Source: Spirochaetaceae bacterium
GTDB lineage: Bacteria; Spirochaetota; Spirochaetia; Treponematales; Breznakiellaceae
Direction of reading: 5' to 3'
Length of the DNA: 6,155 bases
Assembly (NCBI GenBank): GCA_031265635.1
Contig: JAISCK010000170.1
Location: 1-6,155, forward strand
A program made the translations under genes and the position numbers. Below the pieces are notes generated by a model that was given only the letters and a program-made list of their open reading frames with translations, did no database searches and was not told the origin of the DNA. Positions 6,004-6,155 of this stretch are shown in pieces; position 1 is the first letter of the stretch, and every line of letters starts with the position of its first letter.

Positions 6004-6155
6004 TTGCCGATTCAGTTAAGGGCCGAAATCGAGCGTAAGTTTAGAAATCACGAATTTACCTGCGAAAAAGAACTAACTATGTCTATTATCAGCGGCAAAT
6101 ATAAAGTGGTAATCATTTGGCATTTGGGTAATGAGGGGCCCTTGAGGTTTGGAGA
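6004..6155 (+). CDS. HxlR-family winged-helix transcriptional regulator, 5' part; truncated by window end
   Basis: Fifty codons are visible from a TTG start at 6004 and the frame is open at the window edge. The segment from about residue 20 to 50 (C20, then ELTMSIISGKYKVVIIWHL and GPLRFG) matches the N-terminal part of the HxlR/MarR-like domain. Family members there have a cysteine followed by a helix with GGKWK and then a tryptophan/leucine-rich helix ending in LRF. Here the motif reads SGKYK. C20 is at the position of the conserved cysteine, which in some members (YodB, HypR) is the redox or electrophile sensor. Members bind DNA as dimers and often control a divergent or adjacent oxidoreductase gene; none is visible here. 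The start rests on AAGGAG 7 bases upstream. It is separated from the upstream regulator by a terminator, so it probably has its own promoter. Confidence 0.82.
   Translation, partial: MPIQLRAEIERKFRNHEFTCEKELTMSIISGKYKVVIIWHLGNEGPLRFG

Noticed and set aside
5819..6019. 66-codon plus-strand frame after the STAND regulator
   Set aside because: It starts inside the regulator's last codons and runs through two perfect hairpins. It also crosses the HxlR ribosome binding site and start in another frame, and has no ribosome binding site of its own.

Overview
This window looks like chromosomal DNA of a spirochaete, most probably a Treponema-type bacterium of the insect-gut group. The basis is recalled family resemblance, not a search: a hybrid kinase of REC-HPt layout with an extra helical tail, a REC/HD-GYP protein, and a large MalT-like STAND/LuxR regulator are combinations I associate with those genomes. 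No marker gene settles the taxonomy. Base composition looks intermediate, with A/T-rich intergenic patches.

Layout. (1) Bases 1-2464, plus strand: a signalling operon. It holds the 3' part of a hybrid histidine kinase (end of the ATPase domain, receiver, HPt, helical tail) and, 10 bp downstream, a complete response regulator with an HD-GYP cyclic-di-GMP phosphodiesterase domain. (2) Bases 2482-3113, minus strand: a two-gene toxin-antitoxin module. It has a Phd/YefM-type antitoxin and a PIN-domain toxin joined by an ATGA overlap, and it converges on the HD-GYP gene with only 17 bp between stop codons. (3) Bases 3114-3222: a compact divergent control region with one well-spaced sigma70-like promoter facing each way and short inverted repeats. 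(4) Bases 3223-5826, plus strand: an 867-residue LuxR-family regulator with a STAND ATPase domain, a long helical repeat region and a C-terminal HTH. Its stop codon lies inside a 14-bp terminator hairpin. (5) Bases 5827-6003: a 177-bp intergenic region with a second hairpin and nested inverted repeats. (6) From 6004 to the window edge: the 5' end of an HxlR-family regulator with a TTG start and a strong ribosome binding site.

How the genes may work together. The first operon has every module needed for a His-Asp-His-Asp phosphorelay ending in cyclic-di-GMP hydrolysis; this is inferred from domain content. The toxin-antitoxin module and the STAND regulator share a divergent promoter region, so cross-regulation is possible but not shown. 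No gene-free stretch exceeds 300 bases. I saw no CRISPR array, tRNA, rRNA, insertion sequence or origin. I did not find a clearly new system; the most unusual points are the divergent region with an apparently leaderless regulator start, and the structured intergenic segment before the HxlR gene.
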